Shown: piece after piece, positions 26,284 through 33,943 of the stretch
Layout of the letters: every line of letters begins with the position of its first letter
Position numbering within the stretch: the stretch's first letter is position 1
DNA from: Hydrogenophaga sp. Root209
GTDB lineage: Bacteria > Pseudomonadota > Gammaproteobacteria > Burkholderiales > Burkholderiaceae_C
Length of the DNA: 64,000 nucleotides
Direction: 5' to 3'
NCBI RefSeq assembly: GCF_001428625.1
Contig: NZ_LMIE01000030.1
Coordinates: forward strand, 203,400-267,399
Program-made: the position numbers and the translations under genes
The notes under the pieces: generated by a model
What the model saw: the letters and a program-made list of their open reading frames with translations, nothing else
Databases searched by the model: none
What the model was told of the DNA's origin: nothing

Positions 26284-26958
26284 ATGAACATCCCCACATC
26301 CACTTTCACCCCAGCAAGCGCGTCCTACCTGCGCTGTGCAGCCTTGGGCCTGGTGGCGGGCCTGGTGTCCGTGTCGGCCCTGGCCCAGGGCGTGTACCGA
26401 ATCGTCGGACCCGATGGTCGTGTGAGCTACTCCGACCAACCACCGCCAGCCACCAACGCCCGTCCCGTGACAGCTGCGACAGGTTCTGCCAACAGCGCCA
26501 ATGCCCCGTTGCCCTTCGAGCTGCGACAGGTCAGCAACCGGTACCCGGTGACGCTCTACAGCAGCAGCGAATGCGCCCCTTGCAACAGCGGGCGCAACCT
26601 GCTCAACGCGCGAGGCATCCCCTATGCCGAAAAAACCATCAACACCAACGAGGACGCCGAAGCCCTCAAACGCCTCAGTGGCCAGGCCTCCCTGCCCTTT
26701 CTGACGATCGGCAGCCAGCAGATCAAAGGCTATTCCGACAGCGAATGGACCCAGTTCCTCGATGCGGCCGGCTATCCCAAGCAGTCGGCCCTGCCCACAG
26801 CCTACCGGCGAGCCGCCCCCACGCCGTTGGTAGCCGTCCAGGCCCCGGCTACGGCTGCGGCGCCCGGGCAAACCACGGCCCAATCGCAATCCGTCGAAGC
26901 GCCTGCAGCGCCATCGGTGACACCGCCTGTCACCAACCCTGCCGGCATCCGTTTCTGA
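26284..26958 (+). CDS. Exported DUF4124/glutaredoxin-like protein
   Basis: 224 residues. An N-terminal signal peptide (about residues 18-36, ending SVSALAQG) is followed by a DUF4124 module (VYRIVGPDGRVSYSDQPPP). A glutaredoxin-like domain follows, with the redox pair CAPC in YSSSECAPCNSGRNLL and a cis-proline in ASLPFLTIG. The last 60 residues are Ala/Pro/Gln-rich. It would sit in the periplasm and act on thiols, but no partner is evident. AGGAG lies seven bases before the chosen ATG. Confidence 0.88.
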   Translation: MNIPTSTFTPASASYLRCAALGLVAGLVSVSALAQGVYRIVGPDGRVSYSDQPPPATNARPVTAATGSANSANAPLPFELRQVSNRYPVTLYSSSECAPCNSGRNLLNARGIPYAEKTINTNEDAEALKRLSGQASLPFLTIGSQQIKGYSDSEWTQFLDAAGYPKQSALPTAYRRAAPTPLVAVQAPATAAAPGQTTAQSQSVEAPAAPSVTPPVTNPAGIRF

Positions 26959-26977
26959 TCGGGCGCCGGACGCGGGT

Positions 26978-27649
26978 CTAAAAGGTCAGCGTCTTCACGC
27001 CACTCGGCGTGCCCAGCAAGCACACGTGGGCTTTCTGGTGGGCGAACACACCCACCGTCACCACGCCCGGCCACTGGTTGACTTCGCTCTCGAACGCCAG
27101 CGGATCGGTGATGTGGAGACCGGTCACGTCCAGGATGTGTTGCCCGTTGTCGGTGACCAACGGAGCACCGTCCTTCACGCGCACGCTGGCGTGTCCGCCC
27201 AGGGCAGCAAACTGCCGCACCAACCGCGCGGTGGCCATGGGGATCACCTCCACCGGCAACGGAAAGGCACCCAAGGCCTTCACCAGTTTCGATTCGTCTG
27301 CGATACAGACGAATCGACGCGACTGCGCCGCCACGATCTTTTCACGCGTGAGCGCAGCACCTCCGCCCTTGACCATGTGGCCGCTGGCATCGATCTCGTC
27401 GGCGCCATCGATGTAGACCGACAGCTCGCCCACCGCGTTGGCCTCGAACACCGGGATGCCCAGCGCCTTCAGGCGCACGGTGGAGGCTTCGGAGCTGGAG
27501 ACGGCACCAGCAATCTGGTCCTTGATGCTGGCCAATGCATCGATGAACTTGTTGACGGTGGAGCCGGTGCCCACCCCGACGATCTCACCGGGGGTCACAT
27601 ATTGCAGGGCGGCTTGGCCGACCAACGCTTTGAGTTCGTCTTGGGTCAT
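26978..27649 (-). CDS. rpiA: Ribose-5-phosphate isomerase A
   Basis: Interconverts ribose-5-phosphate and ribulose-5-phosphate in the pentose phosphate pathway. 223 residues with [33 protein letters not shown] and [14 protein letters not shown], which carry the phosphate-binding and catalytic residues (Asp, Lys, Glu). Start at 27649 fits the family; a TTG farther up is possible. Divergent from pyrD, convergent with the glutaredoxin-like gene. Confidence 0.97.
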   Translation of the reverse strand: MTQDELKALVGQAALQYVTPGEIVGVGTGSTVNKFIDALASIKDQIAGAVSSSEASTVRLKALGIPVFEANAVGELSVYIDGADEIDASGHMVKGGGAALTREKIVAAQSRRFVCIADESKLVKALGAFPLPVEVIPMATARLVRQFAALGGHASVRVKDGAPLVTDNGQHILDVTGLHITDPLAFESEVNQWPGVVTVGVFAHQKAHVCLLGTPSGVKTLTF

Positions 27650-27687
27650 TTGAGACAATCGGTGAAACAACAGCCCTGGATTATCCG

Positions 27688-28782
27688 ATGTCGCTTCTCC
27701 CCTATGCCGCCGCCCGCCCCTTCCTGTTCGGCATGGACCCCGAAGCCGCCCACGATCTGACCATCAACGCCCTCGCACGGCTGCAACATTCGCCGCTGAC
27801 CTGCCTGTACAGCGAACCCCGGGTCCACGATCCCTACACGCTGGCGGGCATCCAGTTCCCCAACCGCGTTGGCCTCGCGGCTGGACTCGACAAGAATGCC
27901 CGCTGCATCGACGGCCTGGCGGCCATGGGCTTCGGTTTCGTGGAGGTCGGCACGGTTACCCCCAAGGGCCAGAGCGGCAACCCGAAACCCCGCATGTTCC
28001 GCCTGCCCAAGGCCCATGCCTTGATCAACCGCCTGGGCTTCAACAACGAAGGCCTGGATGCATTTCTGATCAACGTGCAGCGTGCCCGTTTTCGAAACCA
28101 GAGCGGCGCGAGTCCCATGGTGCTGGGTCTGAACATCGGCAAGAACGCCAGCACGCCCATCGAGCGTGCCACCGACGACTACCTTGCCTGCCTGGACGGC
28201 GTGTATCCGCACGCCGACTACGTCACCGTCAATGTCTCCAGCCCCAACACGCAAAACCTGCGCAGCCTGCAGAGCGATCAGGCGCTAGACGCCCTGCTCG
28301 GCGCGGTGGCCGAGCGCCGCGAGTTGCTGGCTCAGCGTCACGGTCGACGGATCCCGATCTTTCTGAAGATCGCCCCAGATCTGGACAACACACAGATCGA
28401 GATCATCGCGGCCACGCTCATGCGCTATGGAGCCGACAGCGAAGGCCATGCGACCCAGGCTCTGGGCGTGATCGCCACCAACACGACACTCAGCCGCGAA
28501 GCTGTGAAGGGCATGGACCACGCCGCGGAGACCGGCGGGCTGTCAGGCTCACCGGTGCTGCACATGAGCAACCAGGTGATCCGCCAACTGCGCGCCTGTC
28601 TGGGCAAGAGTTTTCCCATCATCGGCGTGGGTGGCGTGCTCAGCGCGGCGGATGCGGTGAGCAAGATCCAGGCGGGTGCCAATCTGGTTCAGATCTATAC
28701 CGGGCTCATCTACAAGGGCCCGTCCCTGGTGTGGGAGTCGGCCCGGGCGATCCAGGCCCAAGGCGGTTCAAAGGGTTCGTGA
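27688..28782 (+). CDS. pyrD: Dihydroorotate dehydrogenase (quinone), class 2
   Basis: Membrane-associated flavoprotein of pyrimidine synthesis that passes electrons to quinone. 364 residues. The N-terminal helix region is present, then [57 protein letters not shown] with the catalytic serine, and the FMN phosphate-binding end [15 protein letters not shown]. Its last 15 bases overlap the convergent oxidoreductase gene. Confidence 0.98.
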   Translation: MSLLPYAAARPFLFGMDPEAAHDLTINALARLQHSPLTCLYSEPRVHDPYTLAGIQFPNRVGLAAGLDKNARCIDGLAAMGFGFVEVGTVTPKGQSGNPKPRMFRLPKAHALINRLGFNNEGLDAFLINVQRARFRNQSGASPMVLGLNIGKNASTPIERATDDYLACLDGVYPHADYVTVNVSSPNTQNLRSLQSDQALDALLGAVAERRELLAQRHGRRIPIFLKIAPDLDNTQIEIIAATLMRYGADSEGHATQALGVIATNTTLSREAVKGMDHAAETGGLSGSPVLHMSNQVIRQLRACLGKSFPIIGVGGVLSAADAVSKIQAGANLVQIYTGLIYKGPSLVWESARAIQAQGGSKGS

Positions 28783-29895
28783 AACTGTAATCACCTGGTC
28801 TGCAAGAGCCAGGCAACTGGTCAGGCCGGGTGACTCGATGCCAAAGAGGTTGACCAGCCCTGGCACACCATGATCGTCGGGCCCCTGGATCCAGAAATCG
28901 GCAGCGGGCTCGTGCGGGCCACTGATCTTGGGCCGGATTCCGGCGTACCCTGGTTGCAGCGAGCCGCTGGGCAATTCGGGCCAATAGCGGCGCACCTCGG
29001 CATAAAAGACGTCTGAGCGGGAAGGATCCACCTGCAGGTCGTCGGCCGAAGAAGTCCACTCCACATCCGGGCCAAATTTGGCTTGTCCACCCAAGTCCAG
29101 GGTGAGGTGGACACCCAACCCGGCCAGATGCGCATCGGGCTCGGGTGCCGGGTAAATCAGATGGGAAAAAGGGGAATGACCCGTGAGTGTGAAGTAGCTG
29201 CCTTTGGCATACCAAGCCTTGGGGATGCTTCTCGCATCCAGACCGCGGGTCTTGCGAGCAAGATCGCAAGCGTACAGGCCCGCTGCATTGATCACGGTCC
29301 GGGCCAGCAAACGGGTCCCATCCAGGGACTCCACTTCAATCCCTCGCGATGTCACGGCGAGTTCGCGCACTCCGCTGTGACACACCACCAACCCACCTTG
29401 ATTCTCCAGATCCCCCTGCAGCGCCAACATGAGCGCGTGACTGTCCACAATGCCGGTGGAGGGCGACCGAATCGCTCCCAGACACTCAAGCTCAGGCTCG
29501 AACAACTGCGCTTCATTCCGACTCAGCAGAACAAGATCGTCCACTCCGTTGGCTGCCGCCTTCGCCAGAATCGCCGGCAAGGCCGCCAACTGCGATGGCG
29601 TGTTGGCGACGATGAGCTTGCCGCACCGCCGATGAGGAATGCCGCGCTCGGCGCAGTACGCGTAAAGCGCCTCACGCCCCCGCACACACAGCGTGGCCTT
29701 GAGCGAACCAAACGGATAGTAGATACCCGCATGGATCACCTCGCTGTTGCGCGAGCTGGTGCCGGTCCCGATCGCGGCTTCACGCTCGAGCACCATCACC
29801 TCTCGACCAGTCAGGGCAAAAGCGCGTGCCACCGCCAGTCCTACAACGCCAGCCCCGATAACGAGGGCATCCACGTGCTCCATGACTCTGTTCAT
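28768..29895 (-). CDS. FAD-dependent oxidoreductase (L-2-hydroxyglutarate/glycine oxidase type)
   Basis: 375 residues of the DAO superfamily. The dinucleotide fold is at the N-terminus ([18 protein letters not shown]) with [19 protein letters not shown], the signature of LhgO-like enzymes, and [14 protein letters not shown] likely substrate is a 2-hydroxy acid, but this is not provable. No signal peptide. It starts 43 bases after the protease stop and may be the last gene of the HPr-rel-A operon. Its end overlaps pyrD by 15 bases. Confidence 0.87.
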   Translation of the reverse strand: MNRVMEHVDALVIGAGVVGLAVARAFALTGREVMVLEREAAIGTGTSSRNSEVIHAGIYYPFGSLKATLCVRGREALYAYCAERGIPHRRCGKLIVANTPSQLAALPAILAKAAANGVDDLVLLSRNEAQLFEPELECLGAIRSPSTGIVDSHALMLALQGDLENQGGLVVCHSGVRELAVTSRGIEVESLDGTRLLARTVINAAGLYACDLARKTRGLDARSIPKAWYAKGSYFTLTGHSPFSHLIYPAPEPDAHLAGLGVHLTLDLGGQAKFGPDVEWTSSADDLQVDPSRSDVFYAEVRRYWPELPSGSLQPGYAGIRPKISGPHEPAADFWIQGPDDHGVPGLVNLFGIESPGLTSCLALADQVITVSRTL

Positions 29896-29938
29896 TGCTT
29901 GAAGATGCTCACGTGACTGACACAGACTCGATGCGCCA

Positions 29939-30727
29939 TCAGCGGTGTCGATCCAGCAATTCCTGTATGTGCGCGCTGGGAATGGCGTATGAAATACCGG
30001 AGGGTTGGCTCAGAGCGGACTCCCGCGTGCCCTTGATCAGGACCATGTTCATCACACCCACGACCTCACCGGTATTCGGATCAAAAAGTGGCCCTCCACT
30101 GTTGCCCGGATAGGCGGTTGCATCCAACTGGAAAATCTGGAACGTACCGCCGCGCAACCCACGAATGGCCTGTTCACTCAACCGTCCTGCGGAAGGGCTC
30201 GGCAGGGCCGCAGCGGTGATGCTGGAAACTGTCGCTCGATGGGTCACTACCGAGAAGCCCAGTACACCCCCGATGGGAAATCCCATGAACGCCAAGTCCG
30301 CACCTTCCCGCACTGCTGCCGAGTTGCCCAAGCGCATGGCCGGTCCAGCGGGACCGTCCATGCGAAGCAAGGCGAGGTCTCGGGCTACGTTGGTACCCAG
30401 TACTCGAGCAGATCGCATCTGCCAGTCACCAGATGGCTGACGGATCTGAACCACCAGCGCTGGCGCATCGGAAACCGGCGGGTCGGTTGGCAAGACGTGC
30501 GCGTTGGTCACCACCATCTGCCCATCCCCGACAACGAACCCCGTGCCTCTGAGCTGGAAACGCGGACTTCCCGTGGCCTGGTATGTGCCGATCAACAGCA
30601 CCGACGGCTTGAGGCTCTCGATGGTGTCGGACAGTCCTGCCCAGGCAAGGCCCGGTGAAGAGAGCACAACACCGAGGCACAAGAGCAAGGTCGCCGCGCG
30701 GCGCCTGGGGGGGTCAGGTAGGCGCAT
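29939..30727 (-). CDS. Secreted trypsin-like serine protease
   Basis: 262 residues. A signal peptide ([17 protein letters not shown]...AWA) is followed by an S1C-like protease domain. The catalytic triad is visible as His in MVVTNAHVL, Asp in [10 protein letters not shown] and Ser in [10 protein letters not shown]. There is no PDZ domain, so it is shorter than DegP/DegQ. Its ATG follows the nucleotidyltransferase TGA with no gap, so it belongs to the same operon and could process the exported protein encoded by the first gene; that is inference. Confidence 0.9.
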   Translation of the reverse strand: MRLPDPPRRRAATLLLCLGVVLSSPGLAWAGLSDTIESLKPSVLLIGTYQATGSPRFQLRGTGFVVGDGQMVVTNAHVLPTDPPVSDAPALVVQIRQPSGDWQMRSARVLGTNVARDLALLRMDGPAGPAMRLGNSAAVREGADLAFMGFPIGGVLGFSVVTHRATVSSITAAALPSPSAGRLSEQAIRGLRGGTFQIFQLDATAYPGNSGGPLFDPNTGEVVGVMNMVLIKGTRESALSQPSGISYAIPSAHIQELLDRHR

Positions 30728-31834
30728 TCATGCTTTCTGTTGAAGGACAACTTCATCTTTTCCGCTATGGGGGAATTGCCGCATCCAGGCCTTGCGCAAA
30801 AGATGCGGGATCACAAGCTGCAAGGGCATTCGAAGCATGTGTGAGCGCACATACAAAAACCACCGAGCCACACCGGTCAACGGCAGATCACAACTGGGAT
30901 GCATCGGCCTCAGCGCAAGCCCCAGCGACCAGGACATCAGAGCTCGCGCCAGCTGGTTGGGCCCCATCGTCTCAATGCGTGACAACAGATGGGGGGGCGC
31001 CTGGGAGCCAAACAGACGCCCAATGTGCCTCAGAGCATGAAACAAGGGTGTCTGCAGCCCAAGCTCGTCCGCACGCGCAACGAGCTCGTCCCAAAAACCA
31101 GACGTCGGGCCGAAGCGAATCAGCAAATCATTGAGGTCCAGCAAGTCCCGAAGTCCATGACCAAAGTCGCCCTCTTGAAAAAGGTGTACCGCGCTGTGCA
31201 AAACCATATCGACAGGCGCCAACACAAACAGCATCGGGTAATCCTTCACCGGAACAACTCGCTCCAGCAACTTGCGCCCATCAACGTGGAAGCGTGACGT
31301 CGGCGGCGCAATGGTGTGGTGCAGATCGATGAAGGTATTGCGCTTCACATGGCGCAGAGGCGGTATCTCGTGCATCCATTCCCGGTAGTAGCGCTGGTTG
31401 TACGCATCACGCTCTTCGCAGATCCATCCACCGCCCAACAGACAATTCTCGGCGTCTTCAAGGCGATCTTTGTCCACCAGGATGTCGATGTCCGAGAACA
31501 AGCGACCCTGGGCTTGCGGCAGCTCGTGCATCACATACGCTGCACCCTTCAACAGCACCACAGGGGTGTTCAGCTCCAACATGGTTCGAGCGATGCAATT
31601 CACCTCCCAGCGCACCTCATGTTGCTGGCGTTCGGCAAGCCTGATGGCGCCTTCCAGATGGCGACGTGGACCAGCGGGCACGTGTTCGATCCAGCCTCTG
31701 TCGATGTACAGATGTGCCAACCGGGGCAACAAAGTGGTCTGCCGTGCCTGCCCCAACATCACCGACCACTGCCGCAACGTGAGTTCGGGTTGAGCCGGGG
31801 AAGTCCAGACAGCGGACAGCAGATCAGTGTTCAC
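30728..31834 (-). CDS. Nucleotidyltransferase family protein of the HPr-rel-A cassette
   Basis: 368 residues starting at a GTG (31834) with GGGAG upstream and an 11-base overlap with the kinase gene. The core is a minimal nucleotidyltransferase fold: VVLLKGAAYVMHELP, then the metal motif SDIDILVDKDRL and IDLHHTIAP. The C-terminal half is helical and ends with a basic segment. Proteins of this family recur next to HprK-related kinase A in exosortase-containing genomes. Which molecule is nucleotidylated is not known. Confidence 0.85.
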   Translation of the reverse strand: MNTDLLSAVWTSPAQPELTLRQWSVMLGQARQTTLLPRLAHLYIDRGWIEHVPAGPRRHLEGAIRLAERQQHEVRWEVNCIARTMLELNTPVVLLKGAAYVMHELPQAQGRLFSDIDILVDKDRLEDAENCLLGGGWICEERDAYNQRYYREWMHEIPPLRHVKRNTFIDLHHTIAPPTSRFHVDGRKLLERVVPVKDYPMLFVLAPVDMVLHSAVHLFQEGDFGHGLRDLLDLNDLLIRFGPTSGFWDELVARADELGLQTPLFHALRHIGRLFGSQAPPHLLSRIETMGPNQLARALMSWSLGLALRPMHPSCDLPLTGVARWFLYVRSHMLRMPLQLVIPHLLRKAWMRQFPHSGKDEVVLQQKA

Positions 31835-32747
31835 CGGCTCTCCCGGCAACCAGTTCGTCGAACACCGATACCGCGTCGTCGAGCTGGCTGTATTCGAAAT
31901 CGAAACAGTCGCAACAGGCGACCACATCGGCCAGTACGTCAAATCCTTGCTTGCCCAGGATGAGATAGTTGAAAGAGTTGCGCCCGAGTTCAAGCAGGCT
32001 ATCGGCCTTGGAGCGCTTGGACAGCACGGGCTTCGCTCCAGCTACATAGCGCGGAAAGATCACCCAGCAAGGACGCGCGGGGTCCTTGATGCGCGCCAGG
32101 TGCTCCGAACGCACCTTCATGTGACTCACCGTACCTTTGGACGTGTCATGGACCACTCGGCTGAAGACCGCCTCCGGCACATAATTCCGAATGATGTCGA
32201 TGGACTGGTTCTTGAGACTGATGGGGCGTCCGAATGGGGTGATCGAAAGGTCCTTCAGAGAAATCAAAGCCAACTCGTCTGACAGCAGCCGCCATCCGCG
32301 GTTGACAAGGCCTGCACATAAAGTGCTTTTTCCCGACCCAGGAGGCGCCGGCATGATCACCGCGCACCCCTCCCGCTCGATCACAGCTGAGTGCAGCAAC
32401 AAGTAATGGTAAGTGTGCATGGATACACACCAATTCATGGCCCATTCAAGCAGCGGAAATGCATGCCGCTCTGGCAAAGGCACGAACGGCTCAAGGCCGT
32501 CAAAAGTGAAGATGGCCTGCCTTCTAAACCAGCGTCGCCACCCCTTGCCCCTGGAAATGCAAACGCTGAAGTCCACAAATTCGCCGCGATCCAGGACTGG
32601 GTAGTCGGCATAAAGACGCATAAGTGCCTCAGCTACTTGGGTCAAAGGGCATGACAACTCAAAGGAGAAGGGACCCACTCCAAGAATCAAATCCCCCTTG
32701 GACAGCCGTTCGCGCAGTTCATTGGGCTTCAGGTCAGAAAGAATCAC
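31824..32747 (-). CDS. HprK-related kinase A
   Basis: 307 residues, resembling HPr kinase/phosphorylase, with Walker A PAPPGSGKST (about 133-142) and LLSDELAL (154-161), which aligns with the catalytic segment of HprK. The N-terminal 115 residues differ from classical HprK. This organism would use it not for sugar control but as part of the HPr-rel-A system described by the TIGR04352/TIGR04353 families. GTG start overlaps the PqqD-like stop (GTGA). The substrate is unknown. Confidence 0.9.
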   Translation of the reverse strand: MILSDLKPNELRERLSKGDLILGVGPFSFELSCPLTQVAEALMRLYADYPVLDRGEFVDFSVCISRGKGWRRWFRRQAIFTFDGLEPFVPLPERHAFPLLEWAMNWCVSMHTYHYLLLHSAVIEREGCAVIMPAPPGSGKSTLCAGLVNRGWRLLSDELALISLKDLSITPFGRPISLKNQSIDIIRNYVPEAVFSRVVHDTSKGTVSHMKVRSEHLARIKDPARPCWVIFPRYVAGAKPVLSKRSKADSLLELGRNSFNYLILGKQGFDVLADVVACCDCFDFEYSQLDDAVSVFDELVAGRAGEH

Positions 32748-33079
32748 GCTTCTGCGACCTCAACCAAGCCTGCGCCATGCAGCTCTTCGAGGATGTTGTG
32801 CACAAGCGGAGGGATTACCGTGGCATCCACCGAACCCAAGTGTTCCACCACTTGAAGGACCAAAGATGCTTCGCTATGGTGGCCTTGGGCAAGTACGTCC
32901 AGCACGAACGCCTTCAACACATCAAATCGATAAGTGATGCCAGAAAGCTGATCGAATACAACGAACTCTTCCTCAAACGAGCGCCAGTGCAAGACCACCA
33001 GTGGATTCTGAAAAAACAACTTTCCGCCCGGCATCAGCCCGCTGGCCTCAGGGAATGCGAATGCAGACGCTGGACTCAA
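32744..33079 (-). CDS. HPr-rel-A system PqqD-like peptide chaperone
   Basis: 111 residues of the PqqD/RRE-like fold: FVVFDQLSGITYRFDVLKAFVLDVL, then helices ending VHNILEELHGAGLVEVAEA. PqqD proteins hold substrate peptides for modifying enzymes. The start is a TTG at 33079 overlapping the stop of the upstream gene as TTGA, with GGAG 14 bases upstream; a downstream ATG would remove the first beta strand. It is followed by the kinase with a GTGA overlap. Its peptide client is probably encoded in the same operon. Confidence 0.85.
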   Translation of the reverse strand: MSPASAFAFPEASGLMPGGKLFFQNPLVVLHWRSFEEEFVVFDQLSGITYRFDVLKAFVLDVLAQGHHSEASLVLQVVEHLGSVDATVIPPLVHNILEELHGAGLVEVAEA

Positions 33080-33705
33080 GCCTCACCATGAGTCTCCAGG
33101 TACGTCGTCACCAGTTCGTAGAATTTGGCTCGTTTCACACTGTCCGCAGAGTTGTAGAAGCTCATGACTTCTGCGCCGCTGTAAGGAAACGGATTACCCG
33201 GAGCGCCCCCAGACAATCCGTTGAGGTAAGCCCCGATCCAGTGGCGCGTCTTGGTCGACGAGTATGTGGAATTGCTCATCACCTCGAACAAAGTCTTGTT
33301 GCTCAACGAGCGCCCCGGATCGTCTGACTCACACCGACTAAAGAGGTACTTGCATTTAACCGTATAGTCAGTTGGCCACGAACGCCGGGGGGTGCCGTCA
33401 CTCTTTTTCTGACCCCACCAGCCTGGGCTGTACCCGCCGCAAATCAGGGCATCGTTGGGGATGTTCGAATTTGCCACCTTCGACTGCATTCCCGAGACCG
33501 AGCAACGGAGATTGGGAGTACCGCCGTCACCTTTGGGCGTAAGGAGGGTGGTGCCCTGCGCCAACGTCGACAGCGGCAATGCTGCTGCAGCCATGACCGC
33601 AGAGCCCTTGCCCAATCCTCTCAACATGATCAACCGCCGAGACGCAGCCTCGGCAGAAAGCTTTCGGGCATTTTCGGGCGGATGTGACGGAATGTTTTCT
33701 GACAT
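33076..33705 (-). CDS. Exported four-cysteine protein, candidate substrate of the HPr-rel-A system
   Basis: 209 residues, family not recognised. A twin-arginine-like motif (SRRLIML, residues 22-28) precedes a hydrophobic stretch ending TLAQG at 51, so it is probably exported. The mature part is Gly/Ser/Trp-rich with cysteines at 68, 89, 118 and 125, and includes ICGGYSPGWWGQKK and HWIGAYLNGLSGG. It is the first gene of an operon whose next genes are PqqD-like chaperone, HprK-like kinase and nucleotidyltransferase, the position where a modified peptide is usually encoded. A sigma-54-type promoter precedes it. Confidence 0.78.
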   Translation of the reverse strand: MSENIPSHPPENARKLSAEAASRRLIMLRGLGKGSAVMAAAALPLSTLAQGTTLLTPKGDGGTPNLRCSVSGMQSKVANSNIPNDALICGGYSPGWWGQKKSDGTPRRSWPTDYTVKCKYLFSRCESDDPGRSLSNKTLFEVMSNSTYSSTKTRHWIGAYLNGLSGGAPGNPFPYSGAEVMSFYNSADSVKRAKFYELVTTYLETHGEA

Positions 33706-33752
33706 GTGAAACTTTCTGGCAACTTGATTCAGGGTTGCGATGGCTTGTTATA

Positions 33753-33769
33753 AGCAATTTTCAGACCCG
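33753..33769 (-). promoter_or_regulatory. Sigma-54 type promoter for the HPr-rel-A operon
   Basis: Minus strand CGGGTCTGAAAATTGCT has GG and GC separated by exactly ten bases and a perfect TTGC -12 element; the -24 element (consensus TGGCACG) is weaker. The -12 element is about 49 bases before the start codon. Sigma-54 promoters need an activator, and PrsR with its GAFTGA motif is encoded close by. Confidence 0.55.
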
Positions 33770-33853
33770 AGAGAACATGTATCTGAAAGTTGTTCTCTTT
33801 CAACGCCTTAAGCAGCCTTTGGACCGATGCTTTCGCGCCGACGGCAACCGCTG

Positions 33854-33879
33854 CGCATGGTTCGTAAAAAAACCCGACA
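33854..33879 (-). promoter_or_regulatory. Conserved upstream box, copy A (TGTCGGGTTTTTTTAC-N5-ATGCG)
   Basis: The 16-mer TGTCGGGTTTTTTTAC (33879-33864, minus strand), then five bases and ATGCG, is found identically at 50613-50588 upstream of the PEP-CTERM protein gene. Here it lies about 97 bases upstream of the -24 element. The identity and position suggest an activator site, probably for PrsR. Confidence 0.6.
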
Positions 33880-33943
33880 CCTACCATGGAACATTCTGCA
33901 CATACGATCCTGTGCCGATTGCCACAAAAGCAATGCGGGAGCC

